Shown here one piece after another: positions 59,908 to 64,000 of a stretch of DNA of 64,000 bases. The stretch comes from Cavia porcellus (Eukaryota; Chordata; Mammalia; Rodentia; Caviidae): the NCBI RefSeq assembly GCF_034190915.1, contig NW_026947489.1, positions 55,180,001 to 55,244,000 on the forward strand, written 5' to 3'. Position 1 is the first letter of the stretch. Each line of letters opens with the position of its first letter. Position numbers and translations under genes: made by a program. The notes beneath the pieces are model-generated. The model was not told where the DNA came from, ran no database searches, and saw only the letters and a program-made list of their open reading frames with translations.

Positions 59908-60387
59908 ACCCAAGCTTTCAATGCTCACTGTAAAATTAAACTGCAGACTCTGAGATCAGATGGAAGAAGATTGCAGAAGAGCAAGAGGTTAGGGAATGTG
60001 CCTAAAGACCAGCCGCTCTCCCCTCTTTCCTTTTACTTGCCTGACCAGCTCATCTTCCTTCTTGTGGCCTGTTATTTTAATCAGAGCATCCTCTCCATCA
60101 GCAGGAGCTGATCAGGGGGGCTGGAGAGCCTATCACTCTTGGACGCTTGAGAATGGGTTAAATCAATAAACCAAGTCCTTACCCAGAACATCAGGGCCAA
60201 GGAAGGGGCTTGTGCAGGATGGAGGGGGAAGGAGGGAAATAAGATGACTTCTGGGAGAAGCCAGAGTGGAATTTCCATCCCAAGAGGCTGGGAGGGGCCC
60301 AGGAGAAAGGGAGGCCCAGCAGAGATGCCCTTATCCCTTTATGACCCTGCCCAAAGTCAGCCCCATTGCCTTGGCAGAGACAGGGAA

Positions 60388-60475
60388 CTTCTCTTTCTCT
60401 CCCTCCTTCTTTCTCCCTCTCTCCCCCTCTCTCTCTCTTCTCTCCTTCTCTCCCTCTGTCTCTCTTTCTGGGACT
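60388..60475. repeat. Polypyrimidine (CT)-rich tract
   Basis: About 85 nt almost wholly C/T on the + strand, with TCTCTCCCTC-type units. Open frames here read SLSLSL and are artefacts. Confidence 0.95.
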
Positions 60476-61029
60476 CTCCTTCTAGCAGTTTCCCTTGCTA
60501 AGATTCACATTCCAGAACAGTTGTATTAATGCTATAATTTAGTTATAGTCCACATAAACCATCTTTAGTTATTGATCTACCTTAGCACATTGTGCTGTAG
60601 GAAAATGTATTATGAGTTTCTAAAATCAATTTATATTATCATAATATACTCTTTATCATTATGTACATAATATTAACATATAAAGCAAAAACATTTTTTC
60701 TTGAAATCACTTGGTCTGCATGCTGCTCATTTAAAAATATTACTTAATATTCCATCCAGTGGGCCTTCCAAAATTTATTTAAGCTAAATTTTTAATAATT
60801 CCCATTAATATAAATTTAATATTAATCTGTTTCTCCCAAAGTAGAGAAATAGTAATTTCAACTTCCATTCTTTAAATTGTTTCCAACTTTATGGTAAAAT
60901 CACAGTAAATGCTTTTTGTACATGACATTTCAATATTTTACATTATTGAAACTCATCAAATTTGGTGCTTGATGCATTTTGGTGTTAGAATTTCACCCAG
61001 GTATTCAGCCATGTGTTTGGTACTCAACA

Positions 61030-61168
61030 TACAAGCTAGATCTTGTCACTTGATTGTCTTGTGACTTGATATCCTTTCCACTTAAAACTATTTGTTTGGT
61101 CCTCATTGTTTTTGGTACTTGAGTACCTCTTGGAACCAATTAACGAGGAGTTCCAAGGGACCACTGTA
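61030..61168. mobile_element. Possible DNA-transposon fragment
   Basis: The right end, complement TACAGTGGTCCCTTGGAAC, resembles the terminal sequence of the MITE at 12305-12478 (CAGTGGTACCTTGG) and is preceded by TA. No matching left terminus is visible, so truncation is likely. Confidence 0.35.
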
Positions 61169-61640
61169 TTTCTTCGGATGGGAGGCCTTATGTGGAGTGC
61201 AGAGTCAGGGGAGACAAAATGCATCTGACTTTTCACACGTTAAGCCAATCAGATTTCTCAACACACAGACAGAGTGTGCAAACTGTACACACTGACGATA
61301 CCCCCTTCTCCGTACACGATTAGTGATAGTGCCATTGTTTTGTTATTATGAAATAATAACCCAAAAATGATTTCTCATCATTTTAATGTGTACTGTTCTA
61401 ACAACTAGGGTAAAAAATCAAAAGGAAATTCTAGCTGATCTGATGTGTTCCTGGGCAAGGCCAAGAGTTCTCACAGCGTCACATTCACAGTGGGGAAATC
61501 ACCTTCTGCTCCCAAAGTTTGCATGCTGATGTACCAGAGCAGACAGGTGTGGGGATTCTGATGCTGGAGAATTCTGACGAGTCTGTGTAATAACTGACTT
61601 GGAGTCAACTGGATACCATGTATCAAAATGTTAACTGTAG

Positions 61641-61735
61641 GCGCTGGGAATTCAGCTCAGTGGCATAAGCACCTGCCTTGCAAGCAGGCGGTCGTGAGTT
61701 TGATCCCCGGTACCGATAAAAACAAATAAATAAAT
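61641..61735 (+). mobile_element. Complete ID-type tRNA-derived SINE with 14-bp TSD
   Basis: It starts GCGCTGGGAATTCAGCTCAG and has a pol III A box (CAGCTCAGTGGC) and B box (GAGTTTGATCC). A GGTACCGATAAAA segment leads into an (AAAT)n tail. Flanks AAATGTTAACTGTA at 61626-61639 and 61736-61749 are identical. A recent insertion. The body derives from a tRNA but it is not a tRNA gene. Confidence 0.9.
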
Positions 61736-62264
61736 AAATGTTAACTGTATAGAGATAGATATTATGTTTAACCCAATTATTAAACCCAGGAAATCTATTA
61801 TACTGAAATTTTGTAGATAGATATCAAAGAAATATTCACTCACAATAGTCTTCACAACATTTTTATGGCAAAAAAGTAAGGATAAAAACAAAATATTCGT
61901 TAAAAGAGAACTGACTATTTGTGCTGCATAATAACCTTAGAAACATTGAGATATAATTATTTGTGAAAAAAAATTCCATGTCATATTATTTACCTTAAAA
62001 TAGCAGAATAACATATAAAGTCCAAGTGAGTTTGCTTTGAAACCCATGCATGCATGTGTGTGTTATAAAATGTATCTCACACACATATATAAAAAAGGTT
62101 TTTCAACATGAGGGGATTAAACTAAATACATAGCAAAAACATATACATAAACCTTTCTGTCTTTCTTCTGTGATTTTGTACTCTATACTCATAAGCTTTA
62201 GAAGTAGCATGGTGGAAGTGAGAAAAAACAGAGTGGTAGGATCATTTTAATGCTTTGTTATATA

Positions 62265-62352
62265 AAATTTTTTTTGTAGTATCGGAGATCAAACTTGCAA
62301 CCTCGCACTTGCCAGGCAGGTGCTTATGCCACTGAGCTAAATCCCCAGCCCA
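62265..62352 (-). mobile_element. ID-type SINE
   Basis: Complement of the family at 61641: a T-run, GTATCGGAGATCAAACTTG, CACTTGCCAGGCAGGTGC, TTATGCCACTGAGCTAAATC and CCCCAGCCC. Confidence 0.9.
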
Positions 62353-62461
62353 CATTAAATTTTACTTTTTTACCATGATTATATGTGACTTTTGAAAGCA
62401 AAACTAAATTGAGTAGGTATAATTTAACTCTCCAAGATCATCATTTTCCTGTTTCCAAAGA

Positions 62462-62590
62462 GCGGGGCTGGCCACCGGGTGTGCTGTGCACGTGTGTAAT
62501 CCCAGCACTCAGGAAACTGAGGCAGGAAGATGGTGAGTTCAAGGCCAGCTGGGGCTATGTGCAAGACCCTGCCTCAAATAAAGGGGGAGG
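62462..62590 (+). mobile_element. B1-like SINE, sense
   Basis: GGGCTGGCCACCGGGTGTGC, GTGTGTAATCCCAGCACTC, GAAACTGAGGCAGGAAGATG, GAGTTCAAGGCCAGC and GCAAGACCCTGCCTCAAATAAA. It follows the 7SL-derived monomer order throughout. Confidence 0.92.
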
Positions 62591-64000
62591 TACTTTCCTT
62601 TATCTTGGCCCTACTCCATCAAAGAGCAGCGAAATTAAATACTTTTCAATTCCTTTACTACCCAAGTCTCTTTTAAATTGTCCATTATTTATTGAGCACA
62701 TTACTTGATGAGCTACTCGTTCATCAAGCTATTAAAGCACCCAGTTCTGGTTAAACAAGGTGCATAGGTGGTACCTCTTCTGACTTTTTCAAGATGCCTA
62801 GGAAACATTTTTTTTTTCATTTTTAAAATGTAAGTCAACTTGAACAAAGAGGCTACAAGACAACATTTAGGAAGACAGTGATCTACAGAAGTAATAACAT
62901 AATCAGCAAAGAGAAATTGAGCCCCGCCATGGCTGAGGGAAGTGCAAGGGAGAGAGCAGATTGGTGCTGCTGCCTACCCACCACCCCAAAGCTCAGAGAT
63001 GGGAGGACCCAGGGAATTTAGAAGGGAAGCTGAAACAGAAGGATGGACTGAGTCTCTGTAAGAGGCTGGTCTTCTCCCACCTACTGCAGCCTGGCGGCGC
63101 CCCCATGGGCACACAGGGCAGAAGACTGGCTCCTTCTCTGAATCCCAGGACCACTCACAGAAGCTCACTTTGTGGAGTTGGAGAAAATGTTCTGCACAGC
63201 CTTCCAGAATTCTGAGAACTCCACAGAAAAAGGCAGGAGGATTCCCTTGTGGGGAAAAAGCCAGCCCTAGAGATGACGAGTCCTGTTGCTTGCTCTGTCA
63301 TGAAACTGATCCATGAGCAGGGAGCTGGTCCAGACACCCTCAAACATCAGAACGGCCACTTTTAGGTACCAACTTGACTGGACTAAAAGATATCCAGACA
63401 GCTGATGGTAAAGCATTTTTTGGGAGCATGTCTTATGAAATATGGCTATTTCTTCTATAAAGGTAACATGGGAGATTGTGAGCTCCTTTTATCTTTTGCT
63501 GCCGTTTGAAAGTTTTATAATGAACACATGTATATTTTAAAAATCCAATCTATCTGTTCTTATTTTTAAAAATGAAGATGCTTTTCTTAAAATGGACACA
63601 CTTTTTTGGATAAGAGTGTGGTCACTGAGTATCCTAAAATGACTTCCCCCTGCCCCAAAAACTCATTATCTTTCCTATTTTGGCAAATATTTTCCCACAC
63701 TGTTGCTGTCATAAAATATTAAGATATTGATGATATCAGCATGGCTTCACTGTACAGACTGAGCAGTTTGGAACTGAATCACAGTCTTGCAGGGGAAGGC
63801 GAAGGTGTAGGGATCCAACTCCATGCTCCATATGTGGTATAGAGGAGGACCAGAGCTGAGTTAGCACTCAGTGGGATGGACACTGCGCCCATAATGCTTT
63901 TACAAGTCCACAAAACTTTGCTGAGTATTTTTTTAAAAAATCAGAAGAGAAAATAAACTTTGAAATCAAAGAAGCTAGTCTAATATATAATGCCAATGTA
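62591..64000. other. Intron with no recognised element
   Basis: Two opposite-strand frames near 62960-63215 and 62974-63168 lie in a GC-richer patch, but neither shows a domain nor splice signals. Confidence 0.5.

Noticed and set aside
61641..61712. Possible tRNA gene
   Set aside because: The A and B boxes belong to an ID-type SINE with an A-rich tail and target duplications. No complete cloverleaf is formed, and a second antisense copy lies at 62265.

Overview
This window is mammalian nuclear DNA. It lies entirely inside one very large gene, which I identify as CNTNAP2 (contactin-associated protein-like 2, Caspr2), read on the + strand. Two internal coding exons are present, at 10354-10572 and 41437-41673. 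Each has a branch point, a polypyrimidine tract and an AG acceptor, and each ends in a consensus GT donor. Both are phase 1-1. Together they encode most of the third laminin-G domain and the complete second EGF-like module. They are separated by a 30.9 kb intron. Everything else is intron; I found no other gene, rRNA, functional tRNA or CRISPR array.

The repeats point to a rodent outside the mouse/rat group. There are B1-like 7SL-derived SINEs, B4-like ID+B1 dimers, a tRNA-derived ID-type SINE with an unusual 3' sequence, MaLR LTRs, and a young lineage-specific L1-derived family. A beaver or kangaroo-rat relative (Castorimorpha) is my guess; the sequence does not prove it.

Layout. 1-10353: upstream intron with old L2, LTR-like and SINE remnants, a strong CTCF-type motif at 6518-6533 and a (TG)n. 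10354-10572: exon A, followed 17 nt later by a MaLR-like LTR. 10590-41436: intron holding a TIR-bearing MITE (12305-12478), a degraded ORF1+ORF2-tail element (about 13625-15900), an L2 split by two SINEs (19500-20865), a 5'-inverted L1 (24855-25955), a MaLR LTR (27215-27583), an ORF1-only element nested in an MLT1 LTR (29971-33400) and a complete ORF1-only element with 16-bp target-site duplications and an open 338-codon ORF1 (36293-39425). 41437-41673: exon B. 41674-64000: downstream intron with MaLR and MIR copies, two overlapping sense-strand L1 segments (50180-55925) carrying a nested 502-bp ORF1-only-family insertion, and young SINEs near 61.6-62.6 kb.

The most interesting system is the ORF1-only LINE family, resembling 'half-L1' (HAL1) elements. 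It has a CpG-rich 5' UTR, an L1-type ORF1 and no ORF2. Its roughly 1.4-1.6 kb 3' segment is largely built from diverged tandem units of about 150 bp. One such unit also sits just 3' of ORF2 in the L1 copy at 24.9 kb, so the array looks like an amplified piece of a parental L1 3' UTR. Five copies or fragments in one window, two flanked by exact 16-bp duplications, indicate a family that moved recently using L1 enzymes supplied in trans.
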